Shown here: positions 17,461-26,442 of the stretch, piece after piece
How the letters are laid out: every line of letters starts with the position of its first letter
How positions within the stretch are numbered: position 1 is the first letter of the stretch
From: Alishewanella longhuensis
Lineage (GTDB): Bacteria > Pseudomonadota > Gammaproteobacteria > Enterobacterales > Alteromonadaceae
Reading direction: 5' to 3'
Assembly: GCF_014653435.1 (NCBI RefSeq)
Contig: NZ_BNAO01000004.1
Span: forward strand, 300,514-364,513
Length of the DNA: 64,000 bases
Position numbers and translations under genes: made by a program
Notes under the pieces: model-generated
The model's input: only the letters and a program-made list of their open reading frames with translations
Databases searched by the model: none
What the model was told of the DNA's origin: nothing

Positions 17461-18261
17461 TTAGGTGGCGGCTTTCATGGCGCTGGCAAAGTGCCGCAAA
17501 GCCGGCAGCAGTATGGCTGGCTCGTGCAGGTGTTGCTCAATCAGTTTAACAATAGCCGAGCCGCTAATGGCACCTGCAGCACCGTTGGCGATAGCATCAC
17601 GCACCTGTTCCGGGCTGGAGATGCCAAACCCCAATAGTGGTGGTGCGGGGTTATATTGCCGGATGCGGTTAATCAGCTCGGCAGTAGGCATCGCCGCTTT
17701 AGTTTCCGCTCCCGTCACACCGGCGCGGCTTAGCAGGTAGGTATAGCCGCGGCCATAAGAGGCAATGGCGCGCAAGTCATCATCATCGACGTTTGGTGGC
17801 ACAATATAGATAGGGGCAATATTGTGTGCCATCGCGGCCTGGCGGAACATTTTACTTTCGTGTAGCGGTACATCGGCAATCAGCACCGAATCAACCCCTG
17901 CCTCAGCGGCTACGGCATAAAACCCGTCGACTCCCTTGGCCATTACCAAGTTGGAATAGAGCAATAAACCAATCGGGATATCTGCAGCATAAGCACGAAT
18001 TTTTTTAATTAGCTCAAAGCTCATCGCCGGTGTCACCCCAGCAGCTAGCGCACGGATATTAGCGTTTTGAATAGTTGGGCCATCGGCAATCGGATCTGAG
18101 AACGGGATCCCCAGCTCCAGTGCATCGGCGCCGCCATCAATTAGCGCTTTGATAATTTCAAAAGACAGCTCTGGGTTTGGATCGCCCAAGGTGACAAAGG
18201 GCACAAAGGCGCCGCGCCCCTCAGTGGCTAAGCGACTAAACATCTGTTGATAACGCTGCAT
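17461..18261 (-). CDS. trpA: tryptophan synthase alpha chain
   Basis: Cleaves indole-3-glycerol phosphate to indole and glyceraldehyde 3-phosphate in the alpha2-beta2 tryptophan synthase. Product of 266 residues, full length. Key segments: [15 protein letters not shown] (with the catalytic Glu expected near residue 50, in [17 protein letters not shown], which also carries the catalytic Asp) and [35 protein letters not shown] for phosphate binding. Last gene of the trp operon; its ATG shares one base with the trpB stop (TAATG). It is intact although its partner trpB is broken. Confidence 0.97.
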   Translation of the reverse strand: MQRYQQMFSRLATEGRGAFVPFVTLGDPNPELSFEIIKALIDGGADALELGIPFSDPIADGPTIQNANIRALAAGVTPAMSFELIKKIRAYAADIPIGLLLYSNLVMAKGVDGFYAVAAEAGVDSVLIADVPLHESKMFRQAAMAHNIAPIYIVPPNVDDDDLRAIASYGRGYTYLLSRAGVTGAETKAAMPTAELINRIRQYNPAPPLLGFGISSPEQVRDAIANGAAGAISGSAIVKLIEQHLHEPAILLPALRHFASAMKAAT

Positions 18262-19449
18262 TATTCTGCTCCCTCTGTCGTTGCTTGCTCGGCCTGTTGC
18301 TGTGCTTGTGCCGCTAACACGCTATGCACATGGCTTAAATCTTTATCGCCGCGGCCGGATAAGTTAATTAATAATACCTGTGGGGTAGTGGCTGCTGCGG
18401 CCAGTTTTAGGGCATAAGCTACCGCATGCGAGCTTTCCAGTGCTGGAATAATGCCTTCGGCCTTGGCTAACAGCTGAAAAGCAGCCAGGGCTTCATCATC
18501 ATTAATGGCCACATATTCGGCCCGACCACTTTGCTGCAAGAACGTATGCTGAGGGCCAACTGCCGGATAATCCAGACCTGCAGAAATAGAATAAGACTCT
18601 TCAATCTGACCATCGCTGGTTTGCATAATGGCGGTATAGGCACCGTGTAAGATGCCATAGCTGCCAGTACTTAGCGCGGCACCATGTTGGTGAGTATTAA
18701 TGCCCATACCCCCTGGCTCGACGCCAATTAATTTCACGTTCGGCTCGTCGATAAAATCGAGCAATCACTGCATCGGGTAATTTACCTTCGGCTTTAAGAA
18801 TTTGCGCCTTGGCTTCTTCGCCAATCATTCGCTGAAAATCCCGTACTATGGTAGGAAACGGATGCGGACCTGCAGCAGTACCCAGCATATAATGGGTGGT
18901 GTCATAGGTAGCGGACCAATCGCGCATCGCTTCGTTTACCGCATCTTTTAAGGTACCGGAACCTGCCGTAACCGGAATAACCGTTGCGCCCATCAGCTTC
19001 ATCCGAAATACATTCGGCTGCTGGCGCTCAATATCTTTGGCGCCCATATAGATACGGCATTTTAGACCGAGCAAAGCACAGGCTAAGGCGGTAGCCACAC
19101 CATGTTGGCCCGCGCCGGTTTCGGCAATCACTTCTTTTTTGCCCATACGCTTGGTTAACAGAGCCTGGCCTAATACCTGATTAGTTTTGTGGGCGCCGCC
19201 ATGCAGTAAATCTTCGCGCTTTAAGTAAATTTTTACCAAGGGGTTTGGTGATAAATTTCGGGTTAGCGTTAACGGAGTTGGCCGGCCCGCATATTCCGTT
19301 AGCAGCTGTTGAAACTCGGCCAAAAATGCCGGATCTTGCTGCGCATCCACAAAGGCGGCTTCCAGTTGCTTTAATGCCGGTACCAGTAATTGCGGCACAA
19401 ACATACCACCGTACTGACCAAAATAAGGGTTTAGTTTAAGCTCACTCAT
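18261..19449 (-). pseudogene. trpB: tryptophan synthase beta chain, disrupted by a 38-nt deletion
   Basis: The N-terminal part (about 235 residues, [17 protein letters not shown], with the PLP lysine in HGGAHKTNQ) reads normally to LPDAVIA. The frame then changes: the expected thirteen residues CVGGGSNAIGMF plus one are missing, and [17 protein letters not shown] continues in another frame to a normal C-terminus. At 18758-18760 one base stands where 39 are expected, a 38-nt loss. The lost segment includes the glycine-rich loop GGGSN that binds the PLP phosphate, so neither fragment can be a working enzyme. Either a real null allele (tryptophan auxotroph unless another trpB exists) or an assembly error. 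Confidence 0.9.
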
Positions 19450-19487
19450 TAGCGACTCTCTTTAATTAGCAGTAATTAGCTCGAAAA

Positions 19488-20927
19488 TTAATTTGCCTGC
19501 TTTGGCAGCAGATCAAATTGGCGAATTCTGTCAAAGGCTTGCGCAACTTTGTCGGCATCTTTAATGCCGGGGGCGCTTTCTAAGCCGGAATTTAAATCTA
19601 AGCCAGCAACTGGCAAGCCTAATGCCAGACTAACATTGTCTGGGTTTAAGCCGCCGGCCAGCATAATCTTTTGCTGACTTGCTGTGTTTTGCAGCAATTG
19701 CCAGTCGAAACTCAGGCCACTGCCGCCATGTTGCTCTGGATGAAAGCTATCTAGCAAAATGCGAGCAGCATAAGGCGTAAACGCCGGTAAGGCCGCTTTA
19801 ACCCGATAGGCTTTCCAGATCTCACAATTGGCGGGAAGCTCAGTTTTGAGTTGTTGCAGGTAGCTATCGTCTTCATCGCCATGCAGTTGCACAGCACTTA
19901 ACCCTAAGCGGTTGGCCAGTTTTGCCACATCTTCTAACGGGCTATCGACAAAGACACCAACAAAGTTAAGCGCAGCGGCTTGCACCAGCGCCGCTGCTTG
20001 CTCCGGACTGACATAGCGCGGTGAGGTTTTAGCGAAAATCAGGCCTCCATAATAAGCACCTGCCTGCTTAACGGCTTTTACGTCTTCCACCCGGGTTAAA
20101 CCGCAGACTTTATGCTCGCCGATAATCAGTTTATGACAAGCTTTTGCTAAATCGGCTTCAGCCATCAGCGAGCTGCCCACTAAAAAAGCATCGGCGACCG
20201 GTAATAACTGCCGTACCTGTTGATTAATGTAAATGCCTGACTCGGATACCACAGTGCGACCTGCCGGTATTAAGGCCCGTAACCGCACACTGGTTTGTAG
20301 ATCGGTGCTAAGATCGCGCAAATTACGGTTATTAATCCCGATAAGCTCGGCACCTAAGGCCACAGCACGCTCGGTCTCTTGCTCGTTGCTGACTTCTGTC
20401 AGCACTGTCATGGCTAAATCTTTAGCAATTGCGGCTAACAAGCGGTATTGGCGATCAGATAAGATTGAGAGCATTAATAGCACCGCATCTGCGCCAGCTT
20501 CGCGCCCGGCATAGATTTGATAAGGCTCAATAATAAAGTCTTTATGTAAAAGTGGCTTATCCGAGAGTTGCCGCATCGCGCGTAAATAGTCGTAGCTGCC
20601 CTGAAAGAACTGGCTATCGGTTAGCACCGAAATGCAATCGGCATAGGTGTTATACACACTGCTGATTTCAGTTAAATCAAACACCGGTCGAATTAAGCCT
20701 TTCGAAGGGGAGGCTTTTTTACACTCTAAAATAAAACGCGCGCCGGGTTGCTGCAGTGCCGCCAAAAAGCTATTGCGGCTTTGCGTAACCAGATGAATAA
20801 AGTCATCTAGTGGCCGCTCGGCGGCCATGGCGGCAACTTCGCCTTGTTTATGGGCGACAATTTTAGCCAACACGCCCTCAATAGCAACTTCCGGCCTAAA
20901 GCTTAGGGTTTCGATGACATCAGCCAA
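19488..20927 (-). CDS. trpCF: bifunctional indole-3-glycerol phosphate synthase / phosphoribosylanthranilate isomerase
   Basis: Two consecutive steps of tryptophan synthesis in one cytoplasmic protein of 479 residues. The N-terminal IGPS domain (about 1-265) shows FILECKKASPSKGLIRP, LTDSQFFQGS, LLHKDFIIEPYQIYAGREAGADAVLL, LIGINNRNL and VVSESGI. The PRAI domain (about 270-479) shows KVCGLTRVEDVKAVKQAGAYYGGLIF, VGVFVD, VQLHGDED, LLDSF and MLAGGLNPDNV. The fused form is usual in gammaproteobacteria. Its start overlaps the trpD stop by eight bases; trpB follows after 38 bases. Confidence 0.97.
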   Translation of the reverse strand: MADVIETLSFRPEVAIEGVLAKIVAHKQGEVAAMAAERPLDDFIHLVTQSRNSFLAALQQPGARFILECKKASPSKGLIRPVFDLTEISSVYNTYADCISVLTDSQFFQGSYDYLRAMRQLSDKPLLHKDFIIEPYQIYAGREAGADAVLLMLSILSDRQYRLLAAIAKDLAMTVLTEVSNEQETERAVALGAELIGINNRNLRDLSTDLQTSVRLRALIPAGRTVVSESGIYINQQVRQLLPVADAFLVGSSLMAEADLAKACHKLIIGEHKVCGLTRVEDVKAVKQAGAYYGGLIFAKTSPRYVSPEQAAALVQAAALNFVGVFVDSPLEDVAKLANRLGLSAVQLHGDEDDSYLQQLKTELPANCEIWKAYRVKAALPAFTPYAARILLDSFHPEQHGGSGLSFDWQLLQNTASQQKIMLAGGLNPDNVSLALGLPVAGLDLNSGLESAPGIKDADKVAQAFDRIRQFDLLPKQAN

Positions 20928-21960
20928 GGCTTAACTCCTTTAAGGTGTGTAACGTACTAAGCGCTTTAGCACTTTGCAATTGCTCTAGCACGGCACGGGT
21001 ATTCACTTTTAAATCGGCGCCTAAGCCGGAAATTTTCAGCATTGCCGCAACATTGATTGCCACAGCATGTAAGTGCGCTGCGGGTGCGCTGCCATCTAAA
21101 ATGGCTAAGGTGGCTGCGGCATTTTCTGCGGGCTCGCCGCCAGCTAAGCTCGTTAGCGGCTGCAGCTCTACGCCAAAATCTGCTGGGCTTAATGTGAATT
21201 CTGAAAGGACACCGTCTTTTAACTGGCAAACATAGGTATTACCATGCAGGGCAATTTCATCGCAGCCGCTGCCATGTACTACCCATGCAGCTTTAGTGCC
21301 TAACTGTTTTAAGGCCTCGGCCATTAAGCGGCACAGCGCCGGATCGTAAACACCAAGTAATTGAAAATCGGGGCGGGCCGGGTTAATTAAGGGGCCAAGC
21401 AGGTTAAAAAGGGTGCGGCTTTTTAACGCAGTACGCACCGGCATGGCATGCTTAATACCACTGTGATACAGCGGCGCAAACAAAAAGCTGCAACCACTGC
21501 CTACAAGGGTGTTAGCCGCCTGCGCTGGGCTTAGCTGAATATTAACGCCCAGCTGCTCCAGTAAATCGGCTGAGCCTGAGCGGGAAGACACGCTACGGTT
21601 ACCATGTTTGGCTACCGGCAGCCCCATACTGGCTGCTACAATGGCAGCGGTGGTAGAGATATTAATGGTATTACTGCCATCACCACCAGTACCACAGCAA
21701 TCGATAGCACCGCTTACGCTTGCAGGAAAAGGCGTTGCAGCTGCTAATAGCGCGCTGGCCGCGCCGGTAATTTCATCGGCGGTTTCGCCCCGTACCTTTA
21801 ACGCGACTAATAAGGCTGTTAATAATACCGGCTCTACTTCGCCTCTCACCACGGCGCCAAAAAACTGCTCACTTTGGGCGCGGCTTAGGCTTTTATTGTT
21901 AAGCACCTGCTGCACTAATGGCAACACGCTGGCGTTTTGTTCCGTTATCGCTTGCGTCAT
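20920..21960 (-). CDS. trpD: anthranilate phosphoribosyltransferase
   Basis: Transfers phosphoribosyl from PRPP to anthranilate. Product of 346 residues. The start at 21960 overlaps the trpG stop by one base (TAATG) and lies nine bases after AGGAG; an ATG six bases earlier is too close to that site. Motifs: DCCGTGGDGSNTINIST (PRPP-binding glycine-rich loop), KHGNRSVSSRSGSADLLEQLG, and NLLGPLINPARP. Separate from trpG here, unlike E. coli where the two are fused. Third gene of the operon. Confidence 0.97.
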   Translation of the reverse strand: MTQAITEQNASVLPLVQQVLNNKSLSRAQSEQFFGAVVRGEVEPVLLTALLVALKVRGETADEITGAASALLAAATPFPASVSGAIDCCGTGGDGSNTINISTTAAIVAASMGLPVAKHGNRSVSSRSGSADLLEQLGVNIQLSPAQAANTLVGSGCSFLFAPLYHSGIKHAMPVRTALKSRTLFNLLGPLINPARPDFQLLGVYDPALCRLMAEALKQLGTKAAWVVHGSGCDEIALHGNTYVCQLKDGVLSEFTLSPADFGVELQPLTSLAGGEPAENAAATLAILDGSAPAAHLHAVAINVAAMLKISGLGADLKVNTRAVLEQLQSAKALSTLHTLKELSLG

Positions 21961-22625
21961 TAGCATGGGCTCCTGTGTAGTTGATCTTTTAATAAATAAG
22001 CAACACTTTGCTTTAACAAGGGCTTACCCAAAGTCGTTAAAATTGACTCGGGGTGAAACTGAAAACCCAGCATCCGATCCTGCTCGTTAATTACCGCCAT
22101 TGGAATATGCCGCTCGCGGGCAATTTCGGTTAGCGCACTGGGCAGTGTTGTTGCCATTAACGAGTGATAACGTGCTACCGGAAAAGGCCTGGGTAAATCA
22201 GCAAATACCGGATGTTCATCCAGCACTATAGCCGAGGTTTTACCATGTACGGTTTCACCAGCGCGACCGACCACTCCACCGTAATGTTCTACAATGGCCT
22301 GATGCCCTAAACAAATGCCCAGCACCGGATAAACCCCCGCGCAAAGCTTTAGTAACGCTGGCATGGCACCGGCATCGGCAGGTGCACCAGGACCTGGCGA
22401 GAGCACCAGTAACACTGGGCCACTTTCTTGTTGCATCTTGGCAAAGATATACTCGGGCGGCACGGTATTGCGATACAGTTTTAGCGTAAAGCCTAGCTGC
22501 GCAAACTCATCAACCAGGTTATAGGTAAAAGAGTCGATATTATCGAGCAGGTAAATGGTCGTCCCTGCCAGTGGGTTCGTTAAATCTGCTGCAGATTGCT
22601 GGGCTAGTGCTTGTTGTGTTGTCAT
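21960..22625 (-). CDS. trpG: anthranilate synthase component II, glutamine amidotransferase
   Basis: Supplies ammonia from glutamine to TrpE. Product of 221 residues with a class I amidotransferase domain: LLDNIDSFTYNLVDEFAQLG, the nucleophile Cys in PVLGICLGHQAIVEHYGG, and the His-Glu pair in LGFQFHPESILTTLG. The oxyanion region SPGPGAPADAG is present. About 22 residues precede the usual start of the family (MTTQQALAQQSAADL); the true start may be inside. It begins one base after the trpE stop. Confidence 0.96.
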   Translation of the reverse strand: MTTQQALAQQSAADLTNPLAGTTIYLLDNIDSFTYNLVDEFAQLGFTLKLYRNTVPPEYIFAKMQQESGPVLLVLSPGPGAPADAGAMPALLKLCAGVYPVLGICLGHQAIVEHYGGVVGRAGETVHGKTSAIVLDEHPVFADLPRPFPVARYHSLMATTLPSALTEIARERHIPMAVINEQDRMLGFQFHPESILTTLGKPLLKQSVAYLLKDQLHRSPC

Positions 22626-22626
22626 C

Positions 22627-24198
22627 TTAGTAACCTGCTAATTGAATGGCTTTAATCACGGCTTGCGCTTTATTGCGGGTTTCTTCTGCTTCCAGTTTGG
22701 CAACTGAATCGAACACCACACCAGCACCGGCCTGAATATAGGCCATGCCGTTTTCCACATAAGCTGAGCGGATCACGATACAGCTATCGAAATCGCCATT
22801 ACCGGCTAAATAACCCACCGCCCCGCCATAGGAGCCGCGCTTTTGTCCCTCCACCTGTCGGATCAGCTCAGCCGCTTTGACTTTAGGTGCACCCACCAAT
22901 GTACCCATATTCATACAAGCCTGATAAGCATGTAAGGCATCCAGTTCTGGTTTTAAGGTACCAACGACCCGTGATACTAAGTGCATAACATAAGAATAAC
23001 GGTCTACTTTAAGCAGCTCTTTGACATAACGGCTGCCAGGTACGCTAATTCGCGCCACATCGTTACGGGCTAAATCGACCAGCATTAAATGCTCGGCTTT
23101 TTCTTTCTCGTCCTGGCGCAGCTCCAGCTCAATGCGGCTATCCAAATCACGATCAATACTGCCATCGGCGGCAAAACCACGGCGACGTGTGCCGGCGATA
23201 GGGTAAATCTCAACCTGACGATCGGCAGCGGCGAATTTTAGCGCTGATTCCGGCGAGGCACCAAACAGGCAAAACGCTGGATCTTGCAAATAAAACATAT
23301 AGGGGCTGGGATTAAGCTGCTTTAATTTGGCATAAGCTTGCAGCGGCTTGGGGCAGGGCAATGAAAAACAACGCGACGGTACTACCTGAAAAATATCACC
23401 CGCCACAATATGCGCTTTTAAGTTTTCGACTTGTTGCTCAAAATCGCTATCACTAATATCAACCGCAATGTCTTGCTCTGCATTGCCCTGACCTGCAGCC
23501 AATGGCTGGCTGTGTGCCAATAGTTGTTTTAACTGCTCCAGCCGTTTGCCAATCACAAAACAATTGGCCGCCGCGTTTTCACCACAAAACACATTACCCA
23601 CCAAGCGGCTTTGCTGGCGTTGATGATCAATCACCAGTGCGGTCTCGGCTAAGTAGAACAGATAATCCGGGCATTTATTGGCTTTGGCTGCTACTTCTGG
23701 CAACTGCTCGATATTGGCAACCATATCGTAGCCAATCACCCCGCCTAAAAAGATGGCAAAAGGCTCGTCACACTGGCCGCGCAAGCTTTGTTGAATAACA
23801 CGCAAGGCACTAAAAGGGTTAGCTTGGGTTAAACGGCTAACTTCATCTAATAGCGCATCCGGCCGGGTAAAGTTGGCGCTGAGTTGCTCCGAGCTCAGCG
23901 TTATGCTGGCTAAGCCCTGCAGTTGTTCAGCTAAAAAGGGTAACAACGCCAGACCATTATTGCTAAGTGCGCTAATCACTACCTGCTGAGCGTTACATTC
24001 AATGCGCAGTGCCGCATCAATTAGCATTAGGCTATTGACGCTGTTCTTGCTATCTATCTCGGCCGACTCTAATAGTAATGAGCAGCTAGCTGGTTTACAG
24101 ACACTGGCGTAAGCCGCCAGCGCATCGGCCTGATAGGGCACAGGCAGGGCGATACTGGCAACTTCGCCTGCTGTATCGGTAATATGGCTAAAAATCAT
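22627..24198 (-). CDS. trpE: anthranilate synthase component I
   Basis: Makes anthranilate from chorismate using ammonia from TrpG; the committed step. Product of 523 residues, full length. The feedback-site element LLLESAEID (Leu-Leu-Glu-Ser) near residue 40 suggests inhibition by tryptophan. The chorismate-binding domain shows GDIFQVVPSRCFSLP, PSPYMFYL, PIAGTRRRG, DEKEKAEHLMLVDLARNDV, VMHLVSRVVG, MGTLVGAPKVKA and GGAVGYL. First structural gene, about 100 bases after the leader peptide and attenuator. Confidence 0.97.
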   Translation of the reverse strand: MIFSHITDTAGEVASIALPVPYQADALAAYASVCKPASCSLLLESAEIDSKNSVNSLMLIDAALRIECNAQQVVISALSNNGLALLPFLAEQLQGLASITLSSEQLSANFTRPDALLDEVSRLTQANPFSALRVIQQSLRGQCDEPFAIFLGGVIGYDMVANIEQLPEVAAKANKCPDYLFYLAETALVIDHQRQQSRLVGNVFCGENAAANCFVIGKRLEQLKQLLAHSQPLAAGQGNAEQDIAVDISDSDFEQQVENLKAHIVAGDIFQVVPSRCFSLPCPKPLQAYAKLKQLNPSPYMFYLQDPAFCLFGASPESALKFAAADRQVEIYPIAGTRRRGFAADGSIDRDLDSRIELELRQDEKEKAEHLMLVDLARNDVARISVPGSRYVKELLKVDRYSYVMHLVSRVVGTLKPELDALHAYQACMNMGTLVGAPKVKAAELIRQVEGQKRGSYGGAVGYLAGNGDFDSCIVIRSAYVENGMAYIQAGAGVVFDSVAKLEAEETRNKAQAVIKAIQLAGY

Positions 24199-24239
24199 TT
24201 ACGTGGTCCTTACTGCAAAATGGTTACAGGCATCAGGCC

Positions 24240-24272
24240 AAAAAAAAGCCCGCTTCTTTGGGAAACGGGCTT
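24240..24272 (-). terminator. trp attenuator terminator
   Basis: On the minus strand AAGCCCG (region 3) pairs with CGGGCTT (region 4) and a run of eight U follows (24247-24240). Region 3 GCCCGTT (24270-24264) can alternatively pair with AACGGGC (24311-24305) inside the end of trpL, giving the antiterminator. This is the classical attenuation layout, ending about 40 bases before trpE. Confidence 0.9.
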
Positions 24273-24296
24273 AGGTAATTAAAGCGAATACAACGC

Positions 24297-24362
24297 CTAC
24301 ACACGCCCGTTGGGAATGTGCCACCACCAGTTAATCAGGTTGAAAGCGGTTGTAAATTGCAT
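24297..24362 (-). CDS. trpL: trp operon leader peptide
   Basis: A 21-residue ORF with three consecutive tryptophan codons (NLINWWWHIPNGRV), AAGGTG about nine bases before its ATG, and the attenuator hairpins directly behind. Ribosome stalling at the TGG triplet when tRNA-Trp is uncharged should free region 2 (AACGGGC) to pair with region 3 and prevent termination. The Trp codons, the alternative pairings and the U run are all seen; the mechanism is by analogy with E. coli. It was too short for usual gene calling. Confidence 0.92.
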   Translation of the reverse strand: MQFTTAFNLINWWWHIPNGRV

Positions 24363-24393
24363 TGGTTTTAATCACCTTAAATTGGACTCGTAC

Positions 24394-24422
24394 ATAAAAC
24401 CGCGAAATCGTTTTCGCGTCAA
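24394..24422 (-). promoter_or_regulatory. trp operon promoter with an inverted repeat in the spacer
   Basis: TTGACG (minus strand, 24422-24417), a 17-base spacer and TTTTAT (24399-24394) lie about 30 bases before trpL. CGCGAAA-ACGA-TTTCGCG (24418-24401) forms a 7-bp inverted repeat covering the spacer, an ideal operator position. It does not resemble the E. coli TrpR box (core CTAGTTAACTAG), so a different repressor may act here. Confidence 0.65.
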
Positions 24423-24616
24423 GGGTAATTTTGCATTTAAAAGAAATAAAACCGTAAAGATGGCTATACGGCTCATTCAGTTGTCTATGCGGGTTTTGCT
24501 TTTTACAAGGTAACACTATAAAAGGAAATGCGCTGATTAAGCGCAGCCATGCCGTAGCTATAGTTAGTCGGCTACTAAACCAGCTTAAAAACGCCAACTT
24601 AGCTGTGCATTGACGG

Positions 24617-24802
24617 CTATTCTGATAATCCTTGTTGCTGTTTAAGCGTGGTGATTTTTTGCCATATCTCTTCACTCTCTGCCGTTAAGTCGGCAAAAAG
24701 CCGCATATCACCATTACGCTGGGCATGCATCGCCTCTTCTAGTTTAGCGTTATATTGCTTGCTAAGTTTTTTTAAGGGATCAGGCTTTAACCATCCGAAC
24801 AT
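24617..24802 (-). CDS. small DUF6435-type protein
   Basis: Product of 61 residues starting at 24802, where AAGGAG lies six bases upstream; longer readings start in a region without such a site. MFGWLKPDPLKKLSKQYNAKLEEAM is characteristic of a small conserved Alteromonadales/Vibrionales family without known function. The protein is helical and charged. It stands between the trp control region and the divergent rnm gene, in its own transcription unit. Confidence 0.8.
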   Translation of the reverse strand: MFGWLKPDPLKKLSKQYNAKLEEAMHAQRNGDMRLFADLTAESEEIWQKITTLKQQQGLSE

Positions 24803-24919
24803 GTGTCGCTCCTTCTTATGTTGATATAACCAGTACGCGATAACGGTTAACTTGGTTTTGCGAAAGTTGGGCTTTACCACATAGTATGCGACAATAATGG
24901 CAGAGATTAAGGAAACTGC

Positions 24920-25795
24920 ATGAAAATCGACTTACATAGTCACACTAACCACTCTGATGGCGTATTAAGTGTATCTGAATTACTAAACCGGGCACTCGAG
25001 TTTAAGCTGGATGTGCTGGCCATTACCGATCACGATACCGTGAGCGCCCTTGTAGAAGCAGAGCGTTGGCTGCAAGCTGAAAAAGCCCCCTTAACGCTGA
25101 TTAAAGGGGTTGAGATCTCTACCGCTTGGGCGGAATTTGAAATCCATATCGTTGGTTTAAATATCGATGCCGATTGTCCGCAGTTTCTTAGCCGTTTAGC
25201 CAGTCAGCAGCAGCGCCGTTTGGCCCGTGCGCAAGAGATTTCCCGGCGTTTGGCTAAAGCCAATATTCCTGGTGCCCTAGAAGCCGTCTTAGCCGAAACC
25301 GGCGAGGGCGCTATAACCCGTACCCACTTTGCCCGGTTTTTAGTAAAAACCGGTCGTGCCGCCACCATGAATACGGTATTTAAGAAATATCTGGCTCGCG
25401 GTAAAACTGGCTATGTGCCCAACAATTGGGTGGAGATGGCCGAGGCGATTCAATGGATCCATGAGGCGGGTGGCCAAGCGGTACTGGCGCATCCACTTAA
25501 ATACAAATTAAATGGTAAATATTTAAAGCGACTGGTCAGTGATTTTACGCTAGCCGGTGGCGATGCCATGGAAATTATCTCGCCGCAACAAACCCTGGTG
25601 CAGCGACGGGAGCTATGGGCGCTGTGTTTACAGCATGGGCTAACCGCTTCTGTTGGCTCAGATTTTCATCAACCAACAACTTGGAATGAATTGGGAAAGC
25701 ATCTATATTTACCTGACGATGTTACTCCGATTTGGGCGAACTGGGCGTTATCTCAGCTAGCCGCGACGACCACTTTACAAAGGCAAGACTTATGA
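24920..25795 (+). CDS. rnm: PHP-domain 5'-3' exoribonuclease (RNase AM; YciV/TrpH)
   Basis: Product of 291 residues of the PHP phosphoesterase family. The metal-binding motifs are visible: DLHSHTNHSDG at the N-terminus, ITDHDTVS near residue 37, GVEIST near 65, HIVGLNI, QAVLAHP near 190 and GSDFH near 250. In E. coli the protein trims rRNA and other RNA 5' ends and removes nucleotides from pAp-type substrates. Its place divergent from the trp operon and ahead of yciO is conserved in enterics and Shewanella. The stop overlaps the yciO start (ATGA). Confidence 0.93.
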   Translation: MKIDLHSHTNHSDGVLSVSELLNRALEFKLDVLAITDHDTVSALVEAERWLQAEKAPLTLIKGVEISTAWAEFEIHIVGLNIDADCPQFLSRLASQQQRRLARAQEISRRLAKANIPGALEAVLAETGEGAITRTHFARFLVKTGRAATMNTVFKKYLARGKTGYVPNNWVEMAEAIQWIHEAGGQAVLAHPLKYKLNGKYLKRLVSDFTLAGGDAMEIISPQQTLVQRRELWALCLQHGLTASVGSDFHQPTTWNELGKHLYLPDDVTPIWANWALSQLAATTTLQRQDL

Positions 25796-26412
25796 GCCAG
25801 TTTTTTCATATCCATCCAGAAACACCACAGCAGCGGCTGCTTAAACAAGCGGTGCAAATTATTCAACAAGGTGGTGTGGTGGTGTATCCCACAGACAGCG
25901 GCTATGCGCTGGGTTGTCACACTGGCGATAAAAATGCGCTGGAGCGGATATTGCGTATTCGGCAAATTAGCGGTGATCACCATTTTACCATGATGGTGCG
26001 TGATTTATCGGAGCTGTCGGTGTATGCCAAGGTAGAAAATACCGCCTTTCGTTTAATTAAAAACAATACACCAGGTGCCTATACCTTTATTTTGCGCGGC
26101 ACCAAAGAAGTGCCTCGGCGTTTATTAAATGAAAAGAAAAAAACCATTGGTTTACGTATCCCAGAAAATAAAATTGCGCTGGCGCTGCTAGCCGAGTTAG
26201 GTGAGCCTTTACTTTCGACCAGTCTGGTATTGCCGGGCCAACAATTTGCGGAAGCCGATCCTGATGATATGCGCCAGCAGTTGGAAAAGCAGGTTGATCT
26301 GATTTTACATGGCGGCGTTATTGGCGAGGATCCGACCACTATCATTGATTTATCGGAAGATAACCCAGTAGTAATTAGGGAAGGGCGTGGTGATGTGCGG
26401 CCTTTTCAATAA
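25792..26412 (+). CDS. yciO: YciO/YrdC/Sua5 family protein (L-threonylcarbamoyladenylate synthase-like)
   Basis: Product of 206 residues from ATG at 25792, which overlaps the rnm stop; an earlier in-frame start would lie inside rnm. GGVVVYPTDSGYALGC, RIRQISGDHHFTMMVRDLSELSVYAKV and KKKTIGLRIPENKIALALL are the YciO form of the TsaC/Sua5 fold. The KRxxxxxp-type ATP/threonine site is altered relative to TsaC. YciO in E. coli has weak threonylcarbamoyl-AMP activity and does not replace TsaC, so its role is open. Second gene of the rnm-yciO-scpA-scpB-rluB run. Confidence 0.92.
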   Translation: MSQFFHIHPETPQQRLLKQAVQIIQQGGVVVYPTDSGYALGCHTGDKNALERILRIRQISGDHHFTMMVRDLSELSVYAKVENTAFRLIKNNTPGAYTFILRGTKEVPRRLLNEKKKTIGLRIPENKIALALLAELGEPLLSTSLVLPGQQFAEADPDDMRQQLEKQVDLILHGGVIGEDPTTIIDLSEDNPVVIREGRGDVRPFQ

Positions 26413-26442
26413 GGTAAGTGGTCGCTTACCGAGCACAGTGAA

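Noticed and set aside
21608-22090. 160-residue plus-strand ORF over trpD/trpG
   Set aside because: Antisense shadow of two well-supported trp genes.
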